A DNA stretch of 64,000 nt, taken from NCBI GenBank assembly GCA_004380135.1, contig QXCR01000077.1:1-64000 (forward strand). Direction: 5' to 3'. Under the pieces are notes generated by a model. It did not search any database. It was given only the letters and a program-made list of their open reading frames with translations, and had not been told where the DNA came from. Origin of the DNA: Stemphylium vesicarium (lineage: Eukaryota > Ascomycota > Dothideomycetes > Pleosporales > Pleosporaceae). The translations under genes and the position numbers were made by a program. Each line of letters starts with the position of its first letter. Position 1 is the stretch's first letter. Below, piece after piece: positions 22,093 to 31,523 of this stretch.

Positions 22093-23050
22093 TTCCTGTC
22101 TCCTTTGATCTTCTTTATATTATGTGCGCTTCTTCAATCTTGTTGTATGGCGTTGCATGGCTATATACCCCTTTGACCGCGTACTTTCGTTTTGTGCATC
22201 CTCAATGCCATCGTTTCGGTCGTCATCGGCGGTCGTCGGTCTTGGCGGTCTGCTGAAGCTTCTAGATGTATATATTATCGCTTTCTTTATCTTGACGCCG
22301 TGACGAGAAACATGAAGAGGATTTTGATTCGCACGCAGAGGTTGTTTGTGAGGATGTCGGCGTGCGGGGGTTCTCGGAGGTGGTGTACGCCGTTTTGCCT
22401 GCTTGGGGTAAGTCTCTAGCCGGAGTCGAGCCTGGTGCCAGAAATGATTTGGGCAAAAGAATGCTCCGTGGATTGTTCTGTCGGAGCTGGAAGGCGATTC
22501 ATGCTGCTCTCGACGGCCGCGGTGGTGGCTGAAATAGTCCTGCTGCGATGAGATTTCAAGGAGGGCAGTACAGACGACGTAGGTAGGAACCAGTCTCGTA
22601 AATACGTATGCTACTGGCTTTCTTTCCATTGTCTCTTCATTGCTTCTGCCGCCCGTATTTGCTCCTTCTCGTCAAACTGTCGTGGTCGGGCAGTCCTTGC
22701 CATGGTGGACGTGAAGTAGGTGCGAGCCTCGCTATCAAAACAGCGTCTCCCCCGAGCCCTCTCCGTCTCCTCGACCTCCCCACCACAACACAGCAATATT
22801 CTCAACACCACTCTCCTTTTGGCAGAGATGTTGGCGAGAAGGGTGTAAAGGTCGCTCGCTTTCGTCTCTCTTGGATATTTGCCGCTCCGTGCAGTATCGC
22901 CTCTTCTTTTTGGTCATCCCAATAGCTCATACATCATTCTACACCACCCACAACCAAGACAGCAGTCATCGAAGCAACGCCACTCCCACCACGCGTGCCC
23001 CCTTTGTCTGCTCTCGCATCAGCAAGGCTCGTGTTGGCAGTATCATCGTG
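22093..23050. other. intergenic region with a possible micro-gene on the minus strand
   Basis: The right part is the 5' leader of the 1690-residue gene; its frame is open upstream to 22871 without a better start. A weak two-exon minus-strand model is given separately. Nothing else is seen. Confidence 0.45.
22416..22703 (-). CDS. possible two-exon small protein (71 aa), unknown
   Basis: Exon 1 (22703..22615) starts MARTARPRQFDEKEQIRAAE, a charged helix. A 72-base intron (22614..22543, GTAGCA donor, CATCGCAG acceptor) joins in phase to exon 2 (22542..22416), which runs through SSMNRLPAPTEQSTEHSFAQ and ends LDSG. Both pieces look protein-like, and the splice links them without a stop. The donor is weak and no family was recognised, so this is tentative. 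Confidence 0.25.
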
Positions 23051-26000
23051 ATGCTCTCCGATCGAGACCCGAACGGCGGCGGCCGCACGTCCAGAGCCTC
23101 CAACCTCTCCAGTCTGAGTCGTACATCAGGTAAAACCGCGCATCGGGCACCGAGCTCTGACTTCCCAGCCTCTGTCGGTCGTGGCGTCTCTTCTATGCTC
23201 CGCACCGAGACAGAAATGGGAAACGTTGGGGGCGGGGTTTTGGACGACTTGTCTGGCATCGGCAACATGCATCGCCCTCTGCAGCGGCAGCGCGCCCCCA
23301 GCAGGATGTCGACAGCGTCATCCATGTCCAACACCTCTAGCCGGAACAGCAAGCACCTCCGTGGATACCCCCCATCATCCTCCGCACCGCGACACTCGAC
23401 TGGACCTGGTGGGCCCCAGTACGTCAGCAACACCCTCTCGCCGGCGATGTTGAACAATCCCATGTCGTCTCCGTTGAACGGAATGGGCAGCCGTGATAGA
23501 GATTCGCATCGCTCACAGTCGATGACGCACGACGTACAACCTCCCTACAGCCTCTCGAGCAACAGGTCCCTCACAAGCCTTCGCCCGCCCCATGGCTTAC
23601 AGCCCCAGAACCTATACGCGTACCCGAACCCTAACGGGGGTGGACTCAGGCCACTGAACCCCAGTCATCGCCCGATCTCACCCGCTTTGAGCGACAGCAC
23701 AGGCCTGCGCCTACGGACCTCGAGTGGCTTTGAGGAACAGAGAATGTCGAGCGGTGGTTATAGTCAACCCTACGCCAATACAGGACGCCCCCACAATAGG
23801 AGAACCCACCAATACGCTGGTCAAGGACAGCAATATCGTGGTCTCGGCAACCCGCACAATGTAGGGCAGATGAGAGCCAGGCTTCCATCTCAGCCATCTG
23901 CATTGAGTCTCGAAGATCGTCGCGAGGAAGAGGATTGCTTCCCTCTTTTGGCTGGTCCGGCCTACGAGGAACAGATGGAGGGTCTGCATAGTGGCAACTC
24001 TCACCTCCACCGTGACCGATTGACAAGCAGGCATCATGACCCTCGTTCAGAAGCCCCACCTCTGCCAGTCAACCACAGACAACGTATCGCTGCCGAGCAA
24101 GCTCGGTTCAAGAGGTCTGCGCCCGGTTCCATGTCCAGCGGCTCCACGAACTTGCGTGCGGATTCTGATGCTCCGTCCTCCGACATGACTTCACCTCCAA
24201 CTCCGAGAGACGGTGCATCCATGGCAGTGCTTCAGCACCGGGACGGCATACAGGTGATAAGGTTCAACAATATGAGTCCGAACAAAGTCATCGTCACCGA
24301 AGAGAAGACTTCCGTTCCGTATTACGACTACAGCGAGCAGTTTGATCGCAATGAAGAAGCAGGCGCACAAGGCGAGTCGATACCTACAGGTTTCGTACAC
24401 AGAACTAAGACCATCATCGAGGAGTGCGGTCCGACTGATGAGGCGGTGGCATTGAAGAGTGATTCTTTTTTAGGACAAGAGGCACAACCAATGTCGATGG
24501 TGGCTGTGTCTCCCCAAACAAAAAGCATCGCAAAGCCCGCAAACGTCGCGACCACCACAAACGACCCGAACACAGCGGGGAGGGCGAATATCGCGGAGCT
24601 TCCAGCTTCACCAGTAGCTCGGCGTATTACGAGGGATTTGATCTTAAGAGGTCTAGAGGTTTCGACGACGGGAGATATCCAGAGTTCGACCAAATCTCCA
24701 AATACGTCCCTGAACAATGAGTCTACCCAGTCGGATGAGCTGCCTGTCCGGACGCGCTCTGCTACCGAGAGGAGAGTCGTAAAATCCCAGCGTTCGACAG
24801 AGAGCAAAGACAACCGCCACAGCATCCTCTCACAAACCGGGTCAAGCATTCTCGACTCATCGACTCTCGATTTCGCGGTGAGACACTCCATACCAGCGGC
24901 TACGGGTGGTGGATTTGATGAAGAGGTAGCCCAAGAGAATGGAGGCACTGTCAACATGTCTGCGAGTCCCGGACGCAGCACAGAAGATGGGATGTCTGAT
25001 GTGCTAGCCGGCTACCAGGGGACCGATTTCAAGGCCGAGACCCATGTCTTGCTTCCAGATGCGCCGTCTGCCGAGAGAAACACTATTTCAGCGGGGTCTA
25101 CGGCGACATCTACGGAGACTGACCTGAAGCCGTTGCCGCTTATGACACGTTCTGCCAGCAACCACGCCCAAAAGTCGTCGGATGAGCAGTCCTTCAAGTC
25201 CTGTACGGATATGCCAGACGAACCATCAGATATGACATCTTCTAAGATCGAGAAGGATCAAGACGGAAAGACTTTTGGGTTGCCTGCCGACATGATGCCT
25301 GAGCGAGAAGCGTCTTTGAAAGAGTCGGATGCTCACTCTTTCTCGACAGCCAAGGTTGCCGCTAGCCCCGACCGCGTTGCGTTTGTGATACCACCACGAC
25401 TGCCTTCGTCTAACCTGGGCACCATGGTCATCAACAAGAGCAAAGCCGAGCCAGAGATGCCTTTATCTAGGCCACCTGCTGCTGTGCTCCGTAAACAGCC
25501 TCCAGTACCTCGACGCGAATCGAGCTTCTCCGTAGTGGCGAACAAACTTCGAACGAACTCGAAGCCAAGCGTCAAACACGGCTCTGTATCTGCCTCAGGC
25601 TCATCCTCTACCTTGAGCATTACGCATATGCCACCGGTGGTTCCGCCGCGAGAGTCTAGCACATCCAAGGAAGCTCAGCGCGTACATGCTGCGGTTTCTT
25701 TTTTGATGCGTCCTCTACCGTCTCGCTTTTCTAAAGGCCTGAAGCGTGCCGATCAGGATGACGCTCTGTCATTATCAGAGACAGATTTAGCCGGACTCGA
25801 CAGTATCAAGGATGTCGGCCTTAATGTGACCTCTAAAGATGCCGTGGTATCGCTTCCGGTTATAGATTTCGTTCCGATAGTCGAGAACGTATCTTCGACG
25901 CCAGCAGGGGTACCTAGCAAGACACGAGCGATCAGCTTCGATACTCCCGAGGTTTGCAACCCGTACAAGGTTCTTGGCGTGAGTCCAGGCCCTGTTAGAC

Positions 26001-28123
26001 ATCAGCATACCTCCAGTACTTTGTCCCCTGGCATTGTGGAGCCCTCATCCGTGTATTCGATCCAGGATAACTCCTCCCGCTCTTATGAAGACGTCTGTCC
26101 CGCTGGCGCTTCTGGAAGTATGGACTCTAATAGACGCGATAGCCAGACAACTACGCATCTCGAATGGCAGCGTTGTGTTCCGCCGGCTACGAGTACCGGC
26201 ACCCAGTACGCTCCCCCGCGTCCTTCTAATGGCGTCGGGTCTCATCTCGATGCGCGGGCTCTGACGCCATTGATCAACATCCAAGAGGATACTACGACCG
26301 ACCTCAGGCTTTCTGGGTATAGGTACCCGGGTCCGTCGCGTTATCTTCCTGACCTCAAGGAGGAGTCGCACGAAGACTCGAGCCTTAACACCAGTGCCAG
26401 CAATCTGAAGAGTTCTAGCTTTCGATTTCCGTTCGGTGCGCCGTCGGGTATTCGAGCCTCGGGGGACGATCCGATCAATTTCTCGAGGAGGTCATCTATG
26501 GCGTCGCATCGGCGTAGTGGTGTTGACAGCAACGTAGGCAGCGCGCTCGCGCAAGCCCATGGCTTACCCTCGATGCGCTTCAGCCGAATGAATCTGTTTG
26601 ATGGGTTAACGGACGAGCTCGGGCTGCGCTACTCTCGATCAATGGAGGAGGTGCCTCATGTATCGCAGAGGTTGAGCAGAGGTAGTCCCCCGCGGCCCGC
26701 GTCGGCCGGTGATGTGACAGACCTGCGGATCTCGCTTGCGGAGTTGGAAGAGGTGGAGCGCTCAGGGTTATCAATGCAGCCTACTACTATGATGAGCTTG
26801 CTGGCCATGCACCGTGCTCGGTCGCCAGAGCTCATGGCGGAGATTGAGCGATTGACTATACCTTCGGTGGGGGGACTTACCCAACGCTTTTCCGAGTTCT
26901 TTCCCTCGCTCAGGGAGTATTACCAGTGCGGTGAACCACCAGAGTTTCCGATCGAGGAAGAGATTGAGAAGCATGCATTGGACGAGATCCACGAGATCCA
27001 TCCAACGCAGAAGCGCTCGTCTGCTCGCCTTCGACCGATGCGTGGCGTTTCTCACATGGTAGTCATTGAGGATGATCTCTACGATGAGCTCACAGGCAAG
27101 GAGAAGGATAATGATAGTCCTGGCCGTACGGACGATGTGGTTGCTGAGGTGGACGCTAGCGAGGCAGGCTCGACTGGGGAGAAGCTGGAGAAGGCCAAAG
27201 ACGTGAGGGCTACCCCGACACACCACCAGACAGCTCCGCTTCCAGAGCTGCAGGTACCGTCACCTGCTGTCTTGCGTCCTCGCTCCCATACAGTCAATCC
27301 CCAAGCTCTTCGCCTCTCAGGAGACTCTGCTCTGTCCTCGCGGAGGTCGCTAAGGTCTTTTATATCTACGCCTACGGCAACTGAGACGCGCCCTTGGAAC
27401 TCAGACAAGAACTACCCTTGGGCAACGTCAACAAACCCCGCTATTGACATCTCCCTCCCCCCTCCAACCGCCGCGAGACACTCGCCTCGCCCAGGTCCTT
27501 CCCATCTTCGTAATAGACTTTCCGACGAGTCTACTACGAGCTCCTTCTCAACTGCACAGACTGCTACGGCATCGCCCTTTGGCTCACCAGCTGACAGTAC
27601 TGCTCATGCACGTCATCACCGCTTCAGCGCCTTTGGCCGCAACAGCGACCAGCCGCACGAAGTAGGAGAGCGTTACCCCACGTCTGCATTGTCACCCCCT
27701 ACAGCCATCTTCCGCGATCACCTGTCGGCCTCTGACACCTCTGACGACGACAACTACGATACCACTCGCAAGACCAGACTCTCGCTCCGCAAGCGCTTTT
27801 CTTCGACTCGGAAGGTCACGCTCGACAGCCAAACAAATACTCGAGCCGGCCGAAGCAAGGTCAACGCCCAAGACCTCGCCTCGCCCGAGTCGACCCAGCC
27901 GTCAGCAACTTCGATCGTCCAAGACAGTGCCGGGGAAGCTCAAGCTTTCGTCTCCACCTCCAAAGCCAACCGTCACACCTTCCGCGACGCGGAGGGCATG
28001 CGAGTAGCCGACTACCGCAAGCAACGCATCATTGATCGCCTCAAGACGTGGTGGCACAAAGGCTCCCACCTGATCCGTCAACTCTCTACGCGCAAGCACT
28101 CCCCTACTACTGTAGCCATCTAG
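23051..28123 (+). CDS. very large Ser-rich disordered protein, unknown function (1690 aa)
   Basis: A single uninterrupted exon of 1691 codons. The chosen start is MLSDRDPNGGGR at 23051; the frame is open upstream but without features. The composition is dominated by Ser, Pro, Thr, Arg and acidic residues, with many R-x-x-S and S-P sites (SRMSTASSMSNTSSRNSKH, ARTRSATERR-type repeats), so the chain is probably disordered and heavily phosphorylated. Short more ordered stretches occur at about residues 415-450 (DGIQVIRFNNMSPNKVIVTE), in the region EIERLTIPSVGGL...RFSEFFPSLREYYQCGEPPEF, and at the basic C-terminus RKQRIIDRLKTWWHKGSHLI, an amphipathic helix that could bind membrane. No catalytic or known domain was recognised. 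The size and style fit fungal cell-cortex or polarity scaffolds, but this is only an analogy. Confidence 0.85.
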   Translation: MLSDRDPNGGGRTSRASNLSSLSRTSGKTAHRAPSSDFPASVGRGVSSMLRTETEMGNVGGGVLDDLSGIGNMHRPLQRQRAPSRMSTASSMSNTSSRNSKHLRGYPPSSSAPRHSTGPGGPQYVSNTLSPAMLNNPMSSPLNGMGSRDRDSHRSQSMTHDVQPPYSLSSNRSLTSLRPPHGLQPQNLYAYPNPNGGGLRPLNPSHRPISPALSDSTGLRLRTSSGFEEQRMSSGGYSQPYANTGRPHNRRTHQYAGQGQQYRGLGNPHNVGQMRARLPSQPSALSLEDRREEEDCFPLLAGPAYEEQMEGLHSGNSHLHRDRLTSRHHDPRSEAPPLPVNHRQRIAAEQARFKRSAPGSMSSGSTNLRADSDAPSSDMTSPPTPRDGASMAVLQHRDGIQVIRFNNMSPNKVIVTEEKTSVPYYDYSEQFDRNEEAGAQGESIPTGFVHRTKTIIEECGPTDEAVALKSDSFLGQEAQPMSMVAVSPQTKSIAKPANVATTTNDPNTAGRANIAELPASPVARRITRDLILRGLEVSTTGDIQSSTKSPNTSLNNESTQSDELPVRTRSATERRVVKSQRSTESKDNRHSILSQTGSSILDSSTLDFAVRHSIPAATGGGFDEEVAQENGGTVNMSASPGRSTEDGMSDVLAGYQGTDFKAETHVLLPDAPSAERNTISAGSTATSTETDLKPLPLMTRSASNHAQKSSDEQSFKSCTDMPDEPSDMTSSKIEKDQDGKTFGLPADMMPEREASLKESDAHSFSTAKVAASPDRVAFVIPPRLPSSNLGTMVINKSKAEPEMPLSRPPAAVLRKQPPVPRRESSFSVVANKLRTNSKPSVKHGSVSASGSSSTLSITHMPPVVPPRESSTSKEAQRVHAAVSFLMRPLPSRFSKGLKRADQDDALSLSETDLAGLDSIKDVGLNVTSKDAVVSLPVIDFVPIVENVSSTPAGVPSKTRAISFDTPEVCNPYKVLGVSPGPVRHQHTSSTLSPGIVEPSSVYSIQDNSSRSYEDVCPAGASGSMDSNRRDSQTTTHLEWQRCVPPATSTGTQYAPPRPSNGVGSHLDARALTPLINIQEDTTTDLRLSGYRYPGPSRYLPDLKEESHEDSSLNTSASNLKSSSFRFPFGAPSGIRASGDDPINFSRRSSMASHRRSGVDSNVGSALAQAHGLPSMRFSRMNLFDGLTDELGLRYSRSMEEVPHVSQRLSRGSPPRPASAGDVTDLRISLAELEEVERSGLSMQPTTMMSLLAMHRARSPELMAEIERLTIPSVGGLTQRFSEFFPSLREYYQCGEPPEFPIEEEIEKHALDEIHEIHPTQKRSSARLRPMRGVSHMVVIEDDLYDELTGKEKDNDSPGRTDDVVAEVDASEAGSTGEKLEKAKDVRATPTHHQTAPLPELQVPSPAVLRPRSHTVNPQALRLSGDSALSSRRSLRSFISTPTATETRPWNSDKNYPWATSTNPAIDISLPPPTAARHSPRPGPSHLRNRLSDESTTSSFSTAQTATASPFGSPADSTAHARHHRFSAFGRNSDQPHEVGERYPTSALSPPTAIFRDHLSASDTSDDDNYDTTRKTRLSLRKRFSSTRKVTLDSQTNTRAGRSKVNAQDLASPESTQPSATSIVQDSAGEAQAFVSTSKANRHTFRDAEGMRVADYRKQRIIDRLKTWWHKGSHLIRQLSTRKHSPTTVAI

Positions 28124-29596
28124 GCATCAGTTCATCATGAGTAATGTCGTCTCCGCTACCCCGTGGGTTTACTACCCCATCTTCAAGGCGCCTAACGGAA
28201 TCATCTATCTGGCGCGTGACAGCCACATCTACCCATCACCGTTCCCCCGGCCCCCGCCGCCCAGCACTCCTGAGCCATAGGAGCCCAAGGGCCTGCCCAT
28301 TTCCAACCCTGACCGCGCCTGGATGCTGTGGCCCAATCGCTCCTGTCCCTTCTAAGCGATGGTGGTGCTGGTGCTGGCGTCCGCTTAGCGATGGCATATT
28401 TCCCCATGACCGGGTGGCGTTTTCTTTTCCTTCCCTACGATGATCATGTATAATAGTTTCATGGGTAGCTGGATGACAGCATATGGATCATAGTCACTGA
28501 TAGGTAGTAGCTGACGATAGCGAAATAACACCTGACTATCTACCCTTGTATTCTTCTGGTGATGTTTGCCTATGTGCTTGCGATGACGTGAGGTGCGGTG
28601 TAGTTGCCCAGGGACTGTGACATCTTGATTTTTTTATGCGCAGAGGTGTTTGTAGGATGTCGGGGTACCTCGCTGCAACCGCGGTAGTAGACTTCTAGCG
28701 CCGTGGAAGTTGGCTTGCTGTGGTGTTGGGGAGTGAAGTCTTGTCACGTACAAGGACAGCAAGCTTTGTGATTGTCTAGCACGTCCTAACCACTAATAAT
28801 CGAACTTTAAAAGCTACATGAATATGACTCTAGAATAGTTCCCTCTCCATAGGCTTAATCCAGATACAAAAAATACAGTAACCAAGACACCTTACATATG
28901 TCAAGAAATCCAGCATTGCACAACCCTGATTGCGCTAAGCTGCACCCATAGTCTGGCAAGTCGCACAGGGGCATAGAGCCTTCCATATGGTGTGCTGTTT
29001 TGTTCGACTCTTCTATCAGCAGCATAAAGCGCATCGACATCAGGTACATGGCAGGTGCGTCTACATGTTTTGAGCCTACGCCTTTCTCGAAATAACGATG
29101 CTGATTAGCGTGACATGTGTATCTCCTCAATCTGAGAGGCTAACGAAGAAAAGATTTATCTGGAAAATTATCAGGAGATCGCTTTTGATGCAGAGCATAG
29201 CTTGCAGTGATGGGAGAAAGGCGCGGATATCCCGTAGGCGGACCGTAGGCGGCTAGCGCGCTTATGGACCCCGACAGTAGGTAATAAGGTAATCACAACC
29301 ACTGGGCTTCAAGACCTAATTCAAGACCATCTCTTTTCGTTTGAACCTATCATGAGCTCGAAGAGCAAGCGATTCGAGACTTTAACTAAAGCAAAACGCA
29401 CTCATTCAGCCAAATAGCGGTTCAACTTTTCCGGCCAATGCGAAGATGCACTGTGGAGAAGCTTTGCCCCCACCTTGTCCAGCGAATACCTATGATGAAC
29501 AAGATTAGATCGGTTCCCTGGATATTGTGGCGCGACAAGCTTCGTTGCGCAAAATTGTAGTTAATAGTCCTTTCTAATACCAATAACACAACAGCC
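28124..29596. other. intergenic region, no gene recognised
   Basis: About 1.47 kb between the large disordered protein and the SDR gene. ORFs are short and not protein-like. The last ~150 bases form the leader of the SDR gene. Confidence 0.5.
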
Positions 29597-30533
29597 ATGT
29601 CTTCCAAGAAAGTCGCCATCATCACGGGCGGATGTATGTCCTATCTCCATCCGCTCAACCCAAAGTCGTGACCTAACAGCATGCTCAGCCTCTGGTATGG
29701 GCAATGCCGTAGCCCAATCCCTCTCCCAGTCACCCCTCTGGACAATTCACATCTTGGATCTAAACGCGCCCCCCTCCCCTCTAGCCAACAGCGAATTCCA
29801 CAAATGCGACGTGACCGACGAATCAACGCTGGGCTCGCTCTTCTCATCGATCTACGCGCAGCACCAGCGTCTAGACTTCGTTTTCGCAAATGCCGGGATC
29901 GCAGAGCGAAACTACTTTTACGAGAGGCTGAAGGAGCAGGACGAAGTTGAGGACAAAGGAGATGCGCCACCACCGTTGCCAGTCCCAGGCATGCACACCC
30001 TAGTCGACATCAATGTGAAGAGTGTGATCACGACGACCTACCTTGCGGAACACTACATGCGCAAATCACCAAAAGATGCCGATAAATCCATCGTCATGAC
30101 TGCATCCTGTGGCGGATTGTATCCTTCACACTATGCTCCAATCTACACGGCGACGAAACATGCTGTTGTCGGCTTCATGCGAGGAGTAGCGCCGTACTTT
30201 TACAAGAAAGCTGGCATCAGGGTCAATGCGATATGTCCGGGGGTTGTCAAGACGAATCTGATGTCGAGCGGGGAGTGGGCTATGTTTCCGGAAGAGTACT
30301 TTACACCTGTTGAAAAGGTCGCGGAAGTGGTTTGCATGCTCGTTGAGGGGAAAGATGATAGGACAGGGAAGCTTGGGAAAGAAGTAGAAAGCGAAGAGCA
30401 GACTTTGGTGTTAACAGGCAAGGCTGTGGAGATCTCAGGACGCAATCACTACTACAGAGGGGTGCTGCCATTTTCAGACGAGGGTATGGTTGCAGTCATG
30501 GGCTTGACAGACAATACGCATCTGGCGCAGTGA
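29597..30533 (+). CDS. short-chain dehydrogenase/reductase (293 aa), 15-PGDH-like
   Basis: Exon 1 (29597..29633) encodes MSSKKVAIITGG. A 55-base intron (GTATGT donor, CCTAACAGC branch, CAG) follows, then exon 2 (29689..30533). The splice restores the TGGSSGMG nucleotide-binding motif. Other SDR landmarks are LDLNAPP after strand 2 (the Asp suggests NAD over NADP), CDVTDES, FANAGIAE (NAG), the catalytic Ser in TASCGGL, and Y-T-A-T-K (YxxxK). The tail RVNAICPGVVKTNLM is typical. Overall style resembles fungal proteins annotated as 15-hydroxyprostaglandin dehydrogenase-like; the actual alcohol substrate is unknown. There is no signal peptide, so it is probably cytosolic. The next gene, on the opposite strand, ends 155 bases downstream. 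Confidence 0.88.
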
Positions 30534-30688
30534 GTATTCATATCCAGGCGAGACACGTTTGATCACGTTGAAAGAGATTTGAATCTTGAATCATTTCATT
30601 GTCATGTTCCCAGCTCAATGGCTGTTCGTAGCCACTCTTATGTTCAGACCCTTGACACTCCTCCATATCCTTTGTCCGAGCCAAACGC

Positions 30689-31146
30689 TTAAGCAGCGAT
30701 AGTAACCTCAACCTCGACACCGGCCTCGATGTTGATGATGATCTGCTTGACGACCTCAGTGGGGGCGTGGAGGTCGATGAGGCCTGTTCTCATTATTAGC
30801 CATGTCATGGTCAAATTCCTTGTAGTAGCACTTACGCTTGTGGATGCGCATCTCGTAGGTGTCCCAGGTCTTGGAACCCTCACCGCAAGGGGTCTTGCGG
30901 GTGGTGATCTTCAGGTGCTTGGTGGGCAGACGAACAGGGCCCTTGACGCGGAGCTCCTTGTTCTTAGCACGGTCGATGAGCTCCTGGCAGACCTTCTCGA
31001 GGGACTTGACGTTGCGAGAGGTGAGGGTGATGCGGATCTTGTGGATCTTGGGACCTGCGACATGTGTTAGAATACATCGCATGCAGTTCTCAATGCGCGC
31101 AATGCTTACCCTCACCGAAGTCCTTCTCGGGCTTGTTGTAAGACAT
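30689..31146 (-). CDS. RPS20: 40S ribosomal protein uS10 (yeast S20), 116 aa
   Basis: Three exons: 31146..31110, 31054..30836 and 30783..30689, with introns of 55 and 52 bases (GTAAGC/GTAAGT donors, CTAACAC and GCTAATAA branch sites). All phases agree. The protein contains the uS10 core IRITLTSRNVKSLEKVC, GPVRLPTKHLKITTRKTPCG and KTWDTYEMRIHKRLIDLHAP. It sits in the 40S head near the mRNA entry and the A site. The flexible N-terminus has lysines K5 and K8, positions comparable to those ubiquitinated on stalled ribosomes by Hel2/ZNF598 in yeast and human (known for the family, inferred here). It is transcribed divergently from the Cue3/Rqt3 homologue. Confidence 0.97.
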
Positions 31147-31523
31147 TTTGGTGGAATGGAGGTTGGTGTTGGTGATTGTAGGTGCTGAGGTTAAATTCCA
31201 GTCACGACCTGGATCCTTGATCGCGGTAATGTGATGACTGGGGTGGCGTTAAAATTGGCGACGGCGTTCGTGAGTCGTTGAATTTCTCCCTCGAAGCTGA
31301 AAATCGCTCTGTGGGCGGTAAGCGCCAAGATTCCGGGCGCTAGGGCCGGATCGGGTATCGTTCCCTTGATCGCTCGGCAGGCAGGCCCCATGAGCCATCA
31401 TGACTACATGACTAAAGACAAACACCGAAATCTGAAAGCCCATAAAGTCTTGCTTGAAATTGCTGCGGCTCACTGCGCTACCTGACCTCTACCTCCCCAT
31501 TACGATCGAGACTAGCAAAAGGA
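31147..31523. promoter_or_regulatory. bidirectional promoter region, uS10 / Cue3-Rqt3
   Basis: Only 377 bases separate the start codon of uS10 (minus) from that of the CUE-domain gene (plus), so both promoters must lie here or overlap. No canonical TATA was seen. Confidence 0.6.

Noticed and set aside
24328..24981. 217-codon antisense frame in the large gene
   Set aside because: Shadow of the 1690-residue coding frame on the plus strand.
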